Below, piece by piece: positions 1 through 11,355 of a stretch of DNA of 64,000 bases. A program made the position numbers and the translations under genes. The notes under the pieces are model-generated. The model was not told the DNA's origin and ran no database searches. It saw only the letters and a program-made list of their open reading frames with translations. The stretch's first letter is position 1, and each line of letters starts with the position of its first letter. Source of the DNA: Heloderma charlesbogerti (Eukaryota > Chordata > Lepidosauria > Squamata > Helodermatidae); assembly GCA_026122225.1 (NCBI GenBank), contig JANEZZ010002243.1, positions 62,001 to 126,000 of the forward strand, given 5' to 3'.

Positions 1-154
1 TTTGGCTGGGTCATGCAGCATGTGATGTTCAGAGTATACCTGCATTAATGTCAATTTTCCTTTCTAACTAAGTACAATTGTTATATGATAACTATCCCTC
101 TGGGTCAATATCCTCTGCTCCATTCTGTTTAATCTGCCGTTATCACACTGGTAA

Positions 155-220
155 CTAAGGGTGGGATCCTAGGCATGTTTAGATAGCAATAGGTCCTACA
201 ACTCCCAGCATTCCCCACCC
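155..220. repeat. MITE-2 half copy
   Basis: The stretch begins TAAGGGTGGGATCCTAGGCATG and continues into a segment with CTACAACTCCCAGCAT. The same arrangement is seen at 2632-2750 and 63768-63875, where the end reads TTAGGGCACAATCCTATGCATG. Only one half of the inverted-repeat element is visible here. Confidence 0.5.
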
Positions 221-230
221 AGTCTGCCTC

Positions 231-1723
231 TGGACCCAGTCTTATACAGCTATCCAGAAGGACAGTGCAAGGGAAGTGGAGGAAGCTGCTCTTTAATTCT
301 CACTCTTGTCTGGTTCCTGCTTGCATGTTCAGGGAAGCCAAGTGAACAGATAGTGACAGCACAAAGGAGAAGCAGCTCTGGCGATTGACAGTGGGGCCCC
401 CTGGATGTGGGCCTTGGCAAGTGCCCAGTGATGCCTAATCCTAATACTGGCCCTGCTTGTGCCTCTTTATTCTCTTTATTCACTGGCCATTTCATTCTTC
501 AGGCACTACTTAATTTACTGCTCATTTTAATTCTTTATTTATTTCTACTCCCAATCAGTAACATATCCATCCCCCTGACATATGCACCACCCGATATCTT
601 CCCATTTTCAAACAGCACTATTTTTATAAAATTGATTTTCCAGCATAAGCTATTTTTGCTTCCAGCTTTCCCCTTCCTTTTGTTTCTTTCTTACCTTCTC
701 TTATTCTCTGTGTATATTATATTGTGAACCTATGGGCAGAGTGTTATCTTTAAACCGTTCCATAGTCCTGAAGATGTTGTTGTTTTTAACAGTGAAAACA
801 CATCAGATTGAAGCCGTTTTGGACAAAAGGGCTGAGCAGGTATCTGTTGTGTGGGTTTTTCCTTCCAGGCAATGACATAGACTTATTGACACCTGAGTTC
901 ATTCTAAATTTAAGATTCTACAATACTAGTTATTGATATTTTTTATTAAATGACTGCAGTTTTGTTGACTGATCCACCACCATCTTCTCCTCTCCCCCAG
1001 TTGATTGGACGTCACCCCTGATAAATGCCAAGTATGTATGTGGGTACTATGAGTGACATCCTTAGTGCCAAGACTTATAACTTTCTGTATGCCTATTTTT
1101 CTTCGTATTGTGTCATTTTCTGTTTATTAAGTCTTTATGGTTCCCCAACTACAGAGCCAAAAATATCCCTCGTGTTATTTTTCACCAGTAGAAGCACGTG
1201 CCTGAGACAGAGTTACATTAACTCAGCCAGTTTGACGAGGTATAGGCATCATAGATCATATATGAGACTTTATTGCAAATCTAGAGGAAATTAAGTTTTG
1301 AATGACTTATGGTGCTCCCTGCACAGTCATAGAGTCTAGGAGGAATTCAAGTCTCTGACTCTGTTCAAACAGTTATGCATCTGATCACCCGAGTAGTATG
1401 GAAGTTTTATATGCAAGCCATGTTTTATGGCTGTGTCGTAGCAAAATGCAAACTTTTAAACTCCCTAACCATTAGATTAAGAGCACTTCCAGCTTTTCTC
1501 TTCAAAAGCCACAGCTGATCCAAACTGCGCTTGAAACTACTGAGAGATTTATTTCATTTATTTTTAATTTTTATTTAATTGAATGTGTAGCCCAGCCCGT
1601 GCCATCCCAAGGTAATTGCTCTAACATCCGTGGCTACTGACTTACAATCTGAGGAAAGACAGCTCATATTACTTTCAGAAGGCAAACAAGCCTGCAGCCC
1701 GGTGACTCTCCAGGGGAAAGGGT
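231..1723. other. No recognisable feature
   Basis: AT-rich unique-looking sequence. Open frames of 81-106 codons occur (250-495 minus, 407-727 plus, 1025-1294 plus), but none has a domain or composition I recognise as coding. Confidence 0.5.
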
Positions 1724-1985
1724 GATGTATAATGGTTAAAAGCATGAATTATGAGCCAGAACATCCCTGGATCAGTTCTGTGAACTCATTGTCTGGTCTC
1801 AGACAAGATGCTATGTCTTAGCTCCTCTGTTTGTGACCTGGAGAGCATAACACTGACCTACTGTACAGGACTTTTGTAAGGATTACTGAGACAATGGATG
1901 TGAAGTGTTCTAAACACTGAGACAATGGATGTGAAGTGTTCTCTAAACACTTGGATGTGCTGTGTAAAGTTATAATAGTTACTAC
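1724..1985 (+). repeat. MIR-like CORE-SINE, old copy
   Basis: The start (GTATAATGGTTAAAAGCATG) resembles a tRNA-derived MIR head. It is followed by a CORE-like stretch with TCAGACAAGATGCTATGTC and GGACTTTTGTAAGGATTA, then a tail with ATGTGAAGTGTTCTAAACAC. A roughly 33-bp piece beginning CTGAGACAATGGATGTGAAG is duplicated in tandem at about 1888-1952. The copy is strongly diverged, so the family call is approximate. Confidence 0.6.
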
Positions 1986-2631
1986 CAAATGTCTTTTTGT
2001 GTTTAGGCATGGAGATCAAATTATTTATCTTGCTCTTAGTTGCATGACTATTATTTTAAGGCACCAATACATATAAATACAAGGAGTGAATGGCAAGCTG
2101 GAAGTCTTCGCTGTATTTCAACTGCCAGGGTTGAGGCCCTGGGCAATTGGCCCTCTGGGAGCCCCCACGTACCCTCTTGGGTGCTCCATCTTCCTGGTTT
2201 CTCTCTTTTCTCTCTTATTTCCCCACCCCCACCAGGTGCTTGCTTTTTATGTTTTTAACTGACAAAAGAGTTTGGGTGTGCTATGCTCCTTCTCCCATAC
2301 CACACTTCCACCTCATCCCTTGGTGTCAGGTTAACAGCAAAATTTATACTAGAGATTGTTGTAGACTGGAAATTGCGGACTAGGCACATAGGGAGTGCTT
2401 ATATATGGCAATGGATGTTCAAGCAGCACCGTCTCATACTTTGGATGTCACCGGCCCTGTTGTGAAAGAAATGGCCAAGAGTGGTCAGCACTTAGCACTG
2501 CCTTAGAAAGCTGTGTCTCCCAGTGCAGGGATCTTTAAATAAGCAGAGTACATGCACTCACCTGTGAGCTGCAAAAGAAGGCTGTCTTTCTTCTTACCTT
2601 TTGCTTTTGAGTATAATAACATAAAAGTTAC

Positions 2632-2750
2632 TTAAGGGCACAACCCTATGCATGTTGAGATAGAAAAAGGTCCTATAACTGGCTATGTGAGGCCTGTTGA
2701 GAGTTCTAAGACTTTTTTTCTGTCTAAAGATGCATAGGATTGCACCCTAA
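2632..2750. mobile_element. MITE-2 copy, TTA/TAA-flanked
   Basis: Inverted ends AGGGCACAACCCTATGCATG and ATGCATAGGATTGCACCCT enclose about 115 bp, bordered by TTA on the left and TAA on the right. A 3-bp TWA duplication would fit a PIF/Harbinger-type MITE; that assignment is inference. Related copies lie at 27398, 47110 and 63768. Confidence 0.6.
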
Positions 2751-2877
2751 GTTATTTAATGGCCCTCATTATTCCCCTCCTCTCCTTGTACTATTTAGTA
2801 TATGGCTTGGCTGATATATTCTTTTCGGTGCAGAGAAAACTTGGTTTGCTCCTTTTCAGGTTCTGGTGGAACAACAG

Positions 2878-3466
2878 TAGGGATGGCGTGGGTGCCCGAT
2901 TCCATCCGGGAACTGGTGGAACCCTTCCCTGCCCTTACCCCCAAGCCCCACTCTCTGAGCCCCTGCCCTGCTTGCCCCCTGCCTGCACTTGGCAAGCATC
3001 CTGCACACACCCCAGCAGCCTCATCAAGCTCCTCTGTTGCCATTTTTCTGAAAAATAAATTAGTGATCTCAAAAGTGCACACTTTTGCATATGCACAAAA
3101 GTGCACATTTTTCTTGTGAATGTGCATATTGGTGCATACACAAACTTGCACCTTTTGTGAATGTGCATATTTGTGTATGCTCAAAAATGCACATTTTTTA
3201 AAAAATGTGCACTTTCACACATACACAAATATGAGCATTCCCAAAAAGGCGCATTTTCATACGTATGCAACTATGTGCATTTTTGCGATCGCCATTTTAT
3301 TTTTCAAAAAATGGTGACTGTGGAGCTCAGTGAGGCCACCAGGGTGAATGCAGGCTGCTCGCCAAGCACAGAAGGGGCTCAAGTGTGGTCCAGGGACCGG
3401 CGAGCGGGGGCAGGGCCTGGGCGAGCACCTGGAGAACCCAGATGGGGGTGGGTTTGCACATCCCTA
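2878..3466. mobile_element. hAT-like MITE, family 3
   Basis: The element starts TAGGGATGGCGTGGGTGCCC and ends TTTGCACATCCCTA. It is flanked by AACAACAG (2870-2877) and GACAATAG (3467-3474), an 8-bp duplication with two mismatches. Both arms are GC-rich. The centre is an AT-rich inverted array of GTGCACATTTT-type motifs. The copy at 29904-30448 has the same layout. No transposase is encoded. Confidence 0.75.
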
Positions 3467-3597
3467 GACAATAGCCCCTTTTAGACCTTTTCATCACACA
3501 TGGACTAAACATGTGGAAGGGATCATGTTCACTGGCCATACTCCCCAACTGCTATGCATTTGGCTGAAAGCCCAAAAGTGGTTTTTAGTATGTAAAG

Positions 3598-3959
3598 CAG
3601 GGGTAGGGAACCTGAGGCCTTTAGGCCAAATCAGGCCCTCCTGGCCTCCCAGTATGGCCCTCTGGGCTTCCCCCAGATGGCCATGTCCCCTTTTCCCTGC
3701 CATGCCCCTTTCTGTCCACCGATCATTTGGTGGTTTCCCAGCTTTTGTGGAGTTTTCTCCCCATTCTAAGAGGTTGATAGTTAGTGGGAGCTTTAAGCTA
3801 AAATATGCTGGTGTGTGGTTTGTTTGTTTGTTGTTGTTGTTGTTTGTATTTTGGCCCCACCTCTTTGCCTTTGGGCCTGCTTATCACTGGAATATGGCCC
3901 CCAGGAGTTTCTCCAAAATTGAATTTGGTCCTCAGGCTGAAGGAAGTTCCCCATCCCTG
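3598..3959. mobile_element. hAT-like MITE with CAGGGGTAGGGAACCT ends
   Basis: Ends read CAGGGGTAGGGAACCT and AGTTCCCCATCCCTG. Flanks are ATGTAAAG (3590-3597) and ATGAACAG (3960-3967), six of eight identical. This is the 'CAGGGGTGGGCAACCT' class of hAT MITE common in amniotes; the family name is recalled, not searched. The interior includes a TTG/TTTG-rich run near 3815-3850. Confidence 0.6.
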
Positions 3960-3966
3960 ATGAACA

Positions 3967-4399
3967 GGCTGTAGAGAAGTGTAGTCTCTTTATACAGTTG
4001 GGAACCCTGCACAGTTAGGATTCCTGGCTGTGTGAAGAACTCTCATATGTACATCTGTATGTATACAGAGGCTCTTTTTAGATCTTCCTATGAATATGTA
4101 GACATCAGACGTTGGGGCCAGTGGGCATGATCTCACACACTTCCTTCATGTATTCAATATATACTGAGGAGAAAGATTGAAAGGGGCTATAGTTTAGATT
4201 ATTATAGAGAGTATTCAGGAGGATTGGGGTGGGGGGTGGGGTGGCTGTTTTATTTTAGTATGGGGGTTGTACTTGATAGCCTATTGACCTCTTCCACCAC
4301 TGTAATTTTATGATCTCACAGTAATGGCATGACCCATCCAAAGTTAGACATTTCACACTGGATGTAACTTTGGCTCCTGCTTGTCCAGTTACAATGGAT
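3967..4399. other. No recognisable feature
   Basis: Unique-looking AT-rich sequence with a short GGGGTGGGG run near 4225-4242. The right side may already belong to the degraded L2 copy that follows. Confidence 0.4.
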
Positions 4400-5870
4400 A
4401 CTTTTAGTTTGTACAGCCCAAGGATGTAGACAGGATCCTTGGAGAGGTGAGGCCTAACACTTGTGTTCTGGATCTTTTCCCTTCCTGGCTTATGAAAGCA
4501 GTTGGTGTGAAGGGCACTGGCTGAGTGTGTAAAAGTGGTGGTGAATGCCACTTTATGGCAAGGTCTGATTCCATCTTCCCTAAAGGAAGCAATAGTAAGA
4601 CCTTTTAAAAAACAACAACTCCTTGAACTCCACTGTACTGGATCATTTCTGGATGGGCCCCAGTATTCCATTCTTGGGCAAGGTGTGTGTGGTAGCTTCT
4701 TACCTCCAGGGATTTCTGGATAAGATAGATTATCTAGATCAATCGCAATCTGGTTTCAGGCCTGGTTATGGGACAGAGACTGCCTTGGTCACCTTGGAGG
4801 ATGATCTCCACTGGGAAATGGACAGGGGGAATGTGTCTCTGTTAGTTCTGCTGAACCATTCAGTGGCTTTCAATACCATCTTGGAGGGACAATCACAGAA
4901 AGTGGTGCTGGGGGATTCCTATTCAACATTGTGGCCATTGGCCTCAGGGTTCCATCTTATCCTCAACACTGTTTAACATATACATAAACTTGCTGTGAGG
5001 GATTGCCAAGAGTTTTGGGGTTTGGTGCCACCAGTATGCTGTGGACACCCAATTTTATCTCTCCTTTCCATGCAAATCCATGCAAGTCAGTAACGGACTG
5101 GATGAGGGCAAACAAACTGAAGCTTAATCCAGACAAAAGCAGAGGTGCTTGGGGTCAGTTGAAAGGCAGATCAGGGAATAGGGATTCAACCTGTGCTGGG
5201 TGGATTTGCACTTCTCCTGAAGACTCAGGTTCACAGTTTGGGTGTACTCCTGGACTCGGCTTTTGTGCTACTGTAATGTGCTGTACATGGAACTGCCTTC
5301 GAAAACTGTTGAGAAACTCCAGCTGCTCCAAAATGCTGCAGAGCATTGACTGGGACCAGTTACAGAGAGTATGTGACTCACTTGTTAAAGGAGCTTCACT
5401 GGCTACCAGTCTGTTTCCGGACAGAATTAGAAGTGCTATACGGCTTGGGACCAGGCTACCTGAAAGACCACCTTCTCCCATAAGAGCCTGCACAATTTTT
5501 ACATTGGAGACGCTCTTCTTTAGAGACCACTGCAGAGACACATTTCGTGGTGACCCAAGAGAGTGCCTTTTTGATAGCCACTCCCAGGCTGTTGAACTCC
5601 TTTTCAAGGAAGACTAGATTAACTCCCTGTCTATTGTCCTTATGCCAACAGGTAAGGTCACTTTATTCAAGAAGGCTTTTGGCCTGTAAGTGATTCTGCT
5701 GGGTTGAGTGCTGTTTTTTATTTTTTAAAATTCTGTAACTGTAATGTTTTTATTGTATTTTAATGTCTTGTTTCATTGTTTTAGTCAATTTTATTTGTGC
5801 CTGTAACCTGTCTTGAGTGCCATTTTGGGGTGGAAAGGTGGGATACAAATCACATCAGTCAATTTCAGTG
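4400..5870 (+). pseudogene. L2-clade LINE, degraded reverse transcriptase and 3' end
   Basis: This is a 5'-truncated non-LTR retrotransposon of the L2 clade. Plus-strand readings in shifting frames show reverse-transcriptase pieces: SGFRPGYGTETALVTLEDDL near 4747-4806, then DWMRANKLKLNPDKS near 5096-5140, then a C-terminal stretch near 5390-5620 that includes a counterpart of LHWLPV. The same DWMRANKLKLNPDKTEVLLVG block occurs in the minus-strand copy at 59145-59650. The 3' end has the L2-type tail GGTGGAAAGGTGGGATACAAAT near 5829-5850. Stops and frameshifts separate the blocks, so it is not functional. It could be split between L2 and another CR1-group LINE, but the motif order argues for one copy. 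Confidence 0.8.
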
Positions 5871-5926
5871 TGTCATTTATTTCAGTGAGATGTAAAAGTG
5901 ATACGTTTGGCTCAATTCAATTGTAC

Positions 5927-6030
5927 TTTCAGCCTAATCGTATGTGTGTTTACTCAGAAGAAAGTACTTCTTAGTAGTGCTTAACTCTTATGTGAGTGTG
6001 CTTGTATTGTAATCTAAGTGATTAACAAAA
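5927..6030. repeat. Old MITE fragment (ACTCAGAAGAAAGTACTTCT)
   Basis: Contains GTGTGTTTACTCAGAAGAAAG, which resembles a repeat common in squamates (AATCCTATGCATGTTTACTC class). The copy is diverged and its boundaries are uncertain. Confidence 0.4.
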
Positions 6031-6061
6031 GTTTGGTTAAATTATCACTTTAATAAAGAAT

Positions 6062-6131
6062 ACTCTCTCTCTCTCTCTCTCGCACATGCACACACGCACA
6101 CACATGTGCACACACACACGCACACACACAG
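6062..6131. repeat. (CT)n-(CA)n compound microsatellite
   Basis: About ten CT units are followed by interrupted CA/CGCA repeats. Confidence 0.95.
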
Positions 6132-6887
6132 AGGTCCAATATCTGTGATATTTACATAGTCACAATCAGTGCTTTAGAAACATCTAAGATGAATTGTTTC
6201 ATTATCCACAGCTGGGATCTAGGCTGTGTTTGATAAGCATATAGGACTCCCATTAATGGTGATACCATACTACTCAATAACTTATTCCAACTCATTCATC
6301 CTGAAATGATTAATATTGCCTCTCCAAGCACAACTGCTCAATGAGCCAGAAAAGAGTAATAGTGCCTTGATTATAAAGCTTCTTTGAAACAAAAGCGGAG
6401 ATGCAGAGAGATATGCATTAGTGTTAAAGTGATGACAGGCTATACCCAATAGCTTTTCATAGCACTACTCAACCTTAATTGTTATAAGCAGGCAGAGGTA
6501 CTGCAGGAGAAAATCTGTACACTGTTTGCACTCAGGGAAGGTTTCAGCAATGGTGTTTATAGCAACATATCTTTAAAACATAAAACACTTATTCCATTTA
6601 TAGAAGATTTAAAAACACATAAACGATGGGGGAGATCTGACAGTTTGAAATGACATAACCCACTATATAGATTTTAGAAGTTTTCCAGGTTTGGCAAAGC
6701 ATTGCATTTAACCTTTCTAGATTATATAGAACACAAAAAGAAAACAAAGAAAACAAAAAACTTTGAGGCATAGAGTTAATTTCTGGGATTTGATGCCACA
6801 GGACATAATAATGGCCACTAGCTTCAAAGAAAATTCATGCTTAATAGGTTGCTGTTAGCAATGATACCAAACAGAACCTCCAGATTA

Positions 6888-7100
6888 AGGGCTTCTTCAC
6901 ATGGAGCTTTTATCCTGCTATTGCGATTGCTTACTCATGGAAGTTTGCAGGTCCATGTCATGCTGTCATCAATCTCCAGGGCACATCCAGAGGTATTTCC
7001 TGGTTATTCCATCTCAAAAAGATCCAGAAGTAATGAACTATCAATTTAAGTCAGATTGTTATGCTACTAAAACAATCACTGAATTGGCATTGTTTCGTTG
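6888..7100. repeat. MITE-4 partial copy (CTTCTTCACATGGAGCTTTT)
   Basis: GGGCTTCTTCACATGGAGC followed by ATTGCGATTGCTTACTCATGG matches the left part of the copy at 40224-40533 and, inverted, the piece at 61680-61747. The right end is not visible here. Confidence 0.55.
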
Positions 7101-7479
7101 AGATCTATGGAACCATGAAAATTAAAAACTTCCCCTCTCAGCAATCATGTGGTTGCCATCTGGGAGCCCACTGTAAACATGGAAAGGCTCCACAACATGA
7201 GGACTGTGTTTTTTTTCTTTAGTGTAAGGCTGCATGCCTTTGAATATGAGTTGCAGGGGGCAAACAATGGCAGAGGGTCACCCTTCATGCCTAATTGTAG
7301 GCTTCCTAGAAACAGAGGGCTAGATAGATCTTTGTTCTGATTTAGCAGGGCTCCTGATATGTTTCCCGGTTCTAACTGACAGGATGCTGGGGCTTCTCAT
7401 TTGGTATTGAAAAGGATGTCAGATAGCTGGGAGGGAAATTTGAGAGTGGGACTGCTTTCTTTTGCCCAGGCTGTTGTAT

Positions 7480-8330
7480 GTGTAGGTGTCATGTCCCTAC
7501 CGGAGGATGACTCCTCTGAGGAGCTACAGCTCCCAGAGAAGAATGATGCCATGAAACCATCTACATTTGGAGACTTGGGGGAGCCTGGGCCCTCAGGGGA
7601 GAGGACCACAGGTCTATCCCCACAGGAAGAGGGGAGCTGTGCTTCAGAAACTGAGGCTGAGCAGTCCCGGAGATCATTGTCACCTTAAGAGGCCCATCAC
7701 CTGGATTCCTGTAAGAAGATGTGCCTGACTTCAAGGAAGGACTCCTCAGGAGAAAGTGACTCCTCATGAGTAGTGATCTGAGCAGAGAGCTCTAATGTAC
7801 TGCAGCTGAACAAGAACTATGTGACTATAGTGTGTGCCCCAAAGAGAGAGCGAGAGAGACCAGAGCTGAGCCAGTACCCAAACCTGACAAAAATTCCCAA
7901 ATGGGGAATCCATCAATGAACTACAATGTGAATTGAATATTGTGCAAAATAAATTTTAAAAATTCACTCAAGTCTGCAAAATTGGAGAAACATGGTGTAC
8001 CTCAAACTCCACTGGAGGAATCCTCCTCAGAGGAAGAGCTCCCAGAAACTGAGGGTACCCCAGAGCAGTCACTGTCACCAGACCAGGATGAGCCTGGACC
8101 CCCAGAAGAGATGGTTGCAGGATCCTCCCCATTAGGTGGAGGGGACTCTGCCTCTGAGGTAGAGGCTGAGCAGCCTCCAGGTGTGTTGTCACCTCAAGCA
8201 ACAGGCCAGTAGGTCTCCCATGAGAAGGAGTGCTCACTTCAAGGAAGGACTCCTCAGGAGAACGTGACTCCTGGTGAGTAGGGCACTGACCAGAGAGCTC
8301 TAATGTACTGCAGCTGAGCCCTGGGTGGGG
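7480..8330. repeat. Diverged tandem duplication, acidic ORF-like units
   Basis: Two units of about 320 bp, at about 7495-7815 and 8010-8330, share blocks such as GACTTCAAGGAAGGACTCCT / CACTTCAAGGAAGGACTCCT, GAGAGCTCTAATGTACTGCA and GAGGCTGAGCAG. Each opens a plus-strand frame rich in E, S and P (7401-7688 and 7940-8212). I do not recognise a family. It may be part of a retroelement (an LTR or gag-like spacer), because a T-rich segment follows to about 8620. No function is assigned. Confidence 0.5.
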
Positions 8331-8689
8331 CTCAGCAGGCTTTGGTGTCAAAAGCCTTCAGTGTCTATGTAGCCTGTTAGAAACAAGGTCCTTCTTCCAG
8401 CTCCCATGTCTTCTACCGTGCTTCCTGGACTTTGCCCCGTGATTGATGCTCCATGCTACCCACCCTTGGCTTTGCTTCTGGACTGTTTAACATAGCTAAC
8501 TGCCTAACTGTGTTTTACCTCGGCCTGCTATCTTGACCACTCTGGTCTTAGCCTGACCTCACGTATCTGACTGCTTCCCTGTGTTTTGACCTTTTGCTGT
8601 TCCATTACCTTGCTTCTTGCTTAGTCCCTTCACTCAGTCTGTTGCAGCCAATGCAGGTCAGCAGGACTCTGTGCAAATGTTCTAATGCA

Positions 8690-8815
8690 GACTTCCCAAA
8701 CTGCCCTGCCCCAGCCCAGATGTTTTGGATTGCAACACCTGGGCTTACTGACCATTGCTCAAATTGGCTGGGGCGGATGGGAGTTGGAGTCCACAACATC
8801 TGGAGGGCATCAGTA
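8690..8815. repeat. hAT-like MITE, GGAGTTGGAGTCCACAACATCT class
   Basis: The segment ends GGAGTTGGAGTCCACAACATC followed by TGGAGGGCAT. On the left is an imperfect inverted counterpart (CCAGATGTTTTGGATTGCAAC). This is the same class as 22849-22985 and 48104-48239. The outer ends are eroded. Confidence 0.55.
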
Positions 8816-9715
8816 TGGAAAAGGATGTTCTAAAGCAAGTGCATGGCCTGCCATGTGCATTCACTGGACACAGTCTGAATGTCAGAAAGAGATTAACATG
8901 GGGCAGCCTTGCCTAGTGAGTTGGGCTGGCTAAAGCTGTGGAATGCACACAGTACTCCCTTGTGCCTGCATATTACAAGGCAAGATGGCTAACTGTGAAA
9001 GTTTGCCATGACTGAGAGCTTTTGAAAGCCCCCAGGATTCCTTGGAACAAGGTTTGTATATTACTGCTACAGGCAATGGAAAATGAATAAACTATTATGT
9101 ATTGCCACTTTTTTTTTTTATTAAGTGACATGCTTCAGTTTTCCCACTCTTCATTTAAAAGGCTTAAACTGGGTTCTGATCTGCATGACAGTATTACAGC
9201 TCCTGAGAAAAGAGCTACATTGGTTTTTATTACAGTGTGCCCCTGAGATCAGAAGGGATGTGCCTCTGCACATTTTTGGCATGCTCATCATCCAAAACAT
9301 GGCGGGCAAATTGCTTTAAGTTTGTTCAGACAAACCTGTCAGCTTCTGACAGCCAATTTGCTATACCTCTAATTAATAATGAATTGCCAAGTCTGTTGCT
9401 ATTTCTGAAAGCTAGGAAGTGTCACATAGAAATAAGCATGTCCTTCATGAACAAGGAAGTGAGTGTAACATGTGAAAAGGCTTTGGAGGAATACATTACA
9501 GTAGGGGAGGGGGACTATTTGTTTTGGAATGTAAGCAAATACCTTATTTCCCCACATATGTCCTGGCCTGAGCCCATCTGCTGTTCCTTTGGCTTACACC
9601 TCATGTGCTGCAACCAAATGAAGCCTAAGCACTGAACTGCATTAGCTGATGTTTGTATCTTTGGCTCTCCTCCTTTCCCATTTCTCACTTCCCTCTGTTA
9701 TGCCCCAAATGATCT
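8816..9715. other. No recognisable feature
   Basis: Contains a 132-codon frame (9237-9635, plus) and a T run near 9110-9120. The frame shows no domain I recognise and no splice context, so I do not call it a gene. Confidence 0.45.
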
Positions 9716-10477
9716 GGTTTGCACCATCACGGTCGGTGGCTTAAGTAGGCCACAGTGGGTTCTGGCACATGCCAGTGCATGCCAGGCAGCTTTTGAATAT
9801 TCAAGCCATGACCACAGCCTGTCATGTCATCTGAATTTGGTGGGTGTGGCTTGTGTGAGGGTTAAACAACCCTCACATAACCCTAAAACAGGCCATGGGT
9901 TATGCAAGAGTTGTTTAGCCCTTGCAAAACTCACTCCTGCCAGATTCAGACAACACAACAAGCTGTAGTCATGGCTAGGGATATACGGACTGTATAAAAT
10001 CTACTCCGTCTGTGTTTCATGGATTGGCAGGTGCCTTTTGTTCCACTTTCATTGCACAGATGGCTGCAAATTTTTTTTCTTGTCATGCGGAAAAATACAT
10101 AAATAATTATGTAAGTACTTATGAAAGTATTTACATAATTTACCTTAGTACGTAATATTTAGTGTATTGTCCCCCATTCCATTCAATGTTTCCGCAGCAG
10201 AAACTTACGTATTTTCCTTCGATTTTATATGCATAAATTTTGGGAAAGTAAAAAAAAAAATCCAGAAGTCCATGGACTCTGTGCTGCCTGAGGGGGTCAC
10301 TCTGCAGCAGGTTCCGAATGCTGGAATGTTAGAATTCCGAGTGCATTTTAGTCCGTCTCAAATATCTCCAGCATTCCTCGTCATGGCTTGAATATTTAGA
10401 ATAGCCACCCACACATGCCACAGCCCATTATGGCTTAAATAAGTTACGGTGGACTGTTTGGTGGTGCAAACCAGCAC
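9716..10477. mobile_element. Palindromic MITE interrupted by a family 2 element
   Basis: The left arm begins CTGGTTTGCACCATCACGG and contains TTCTGGCACATGCC. The right arm, after the family 2 element at 9976-10379, reads inverted: ACATGCCACAGCCCA, then TTGGTGGTGCAAACCAGC. The two arms are imperfect inverted repeats, so this looks like an older palindromic MITE split by a later insertion. I could not fix its own target duplication. Confidence 0.5.
9976..10379. mobile_element. hAT-like MITE, family 2
   Basis: Starts TAGGGATATACGGACTG, ends CATTCCTC (decayed CATCCCTA), and sits between perfect copies of GTCATGGC (9968-9975 and 10380-10387). It carries TGGCAGGTGCCTTTTGTTCC near the left end and TACGTA-type AT-rich palindromes inside. 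In inverted orientation it matches the elements at 26924-27319 and 20100-20540. It is non-coding. Confidence 0.85.
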
Positions 10478-10506
10478 ACCCTGTAAATATTGGGCATGAT
10501 TCAGCC

Positions 10507-11299
10507 TAGGGATGGCGGAGAATTCGGCCCCCCGAAATCCGTGGCAGAACCACCTGCCCCCCACCCCCCCGCGGATTCCTCCTGGGACGAAGCTTACCTG
10601 GGGCAGATGTTCTGGACAGCGGCGGCTCCAGCGGCGGCGGTGGCAGCTTTTTTTTTGACCGGCTGCTGTGGCCTCCATTTGCATCCTGGTCTTTGCCATG
10701 ATAGGCTACGTTTTGCAAACCAAGCAAAAAAAAAAGGCATACGCCAATAGCGGCGGCTATGGCGGCCACCATTTGCGTTCCCTATTTTTCACCATTTTAG
10801 CCTACGTAAATATTTACGTAGGCTATTACGGTGAAAAAAAAGGACCGCAAATAGTGCCCACTATGCTATTTGCGTTCCCCTTTTTTTTGCCGTAATATCT
10901 TACATAAATATTTACGTAGGCTAAAACAGTGAAAAAAAAGGAACGCAAATGGCAGCCGCCATAGCCGCCGCCATTTGTGTATGCTGGTGGGTTTTTTTTA
11001 GCTTGCCGTGATAGGCTACGTAAATACTTACATAAATACGCAAATGGCGTCCCTGCGTTAGCGGTGATAGGCTACGTAATTATTTACGTGGCCTATCACA
11101 GCTATGAGGAAGTGAATGGCGGCGACAGCGCAGCCGCCATTCGCAAGTCAATGTGGATGGCAGCAGATAAGTGCTCCATTTTGCGCGCCTTTTGCGCGGT
11201 GGGGGGGTGGAGGCTTCGTTTCACCACGGATTTTGGGGGGCCAAATGCACTGGCATTCGGCCTCACTGAGATCTGTGGCGGAATTCTCTGACATCCCTA
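10507..11299. mobile_element. Palindromic hAT-like MITE, family 1 (beta-beta)
   Basis: Both ends are beta type: TAGGGATGGCGGAGAATTC on the left, GAATTCTCTGACATCCCTA on the right. Flanks ATTCAGCC and GTTTTAGA do not match, so one end may be recombined or the target copy lost. The interior is a chain of palindromes centred near 10853, alternating GCAAATGGCGGC-type arms and TAGCCTACGTAAATATTTACG stems. A first-exon-like frame lies on the minus strand at 10598-10678. Confidence 0.85.
10598..10678 (-). other. First-exon-like ORF with outward splice donor
   Basis: Inside the family 1 element at 10507. An ATG (10676-10678) opens 27 codons starting MEATAAGQKKSCHRRR and runs in frame to CCCCAG|GTAAGC, with the donor GT at 10596-10597 on the minus strand. 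Frame and start parallel those at 38387, 41371 and 52043. Transcription is not shown; this is a sequence pattern only. Confidence 0.5.
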
Positions 11300-11355
11300 G
11301 TTTTAGAAGAGCTTAACATCAGTGGGATTGTGCCTTTAAATCAAGGGCATACAAC

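Noticed and set aside
9237..9635. 132-codon frame
   Set aside because: Composition and context look random, and no relative is recognised.
10700..11100. Regular palindromes with spacers resembling a CRISPR array
   Set aside because: The repeat units are mirror palindromes with complementary spacers inside an element with transposon ends and target duplications. The setting is vertebrate nuclear DNA.
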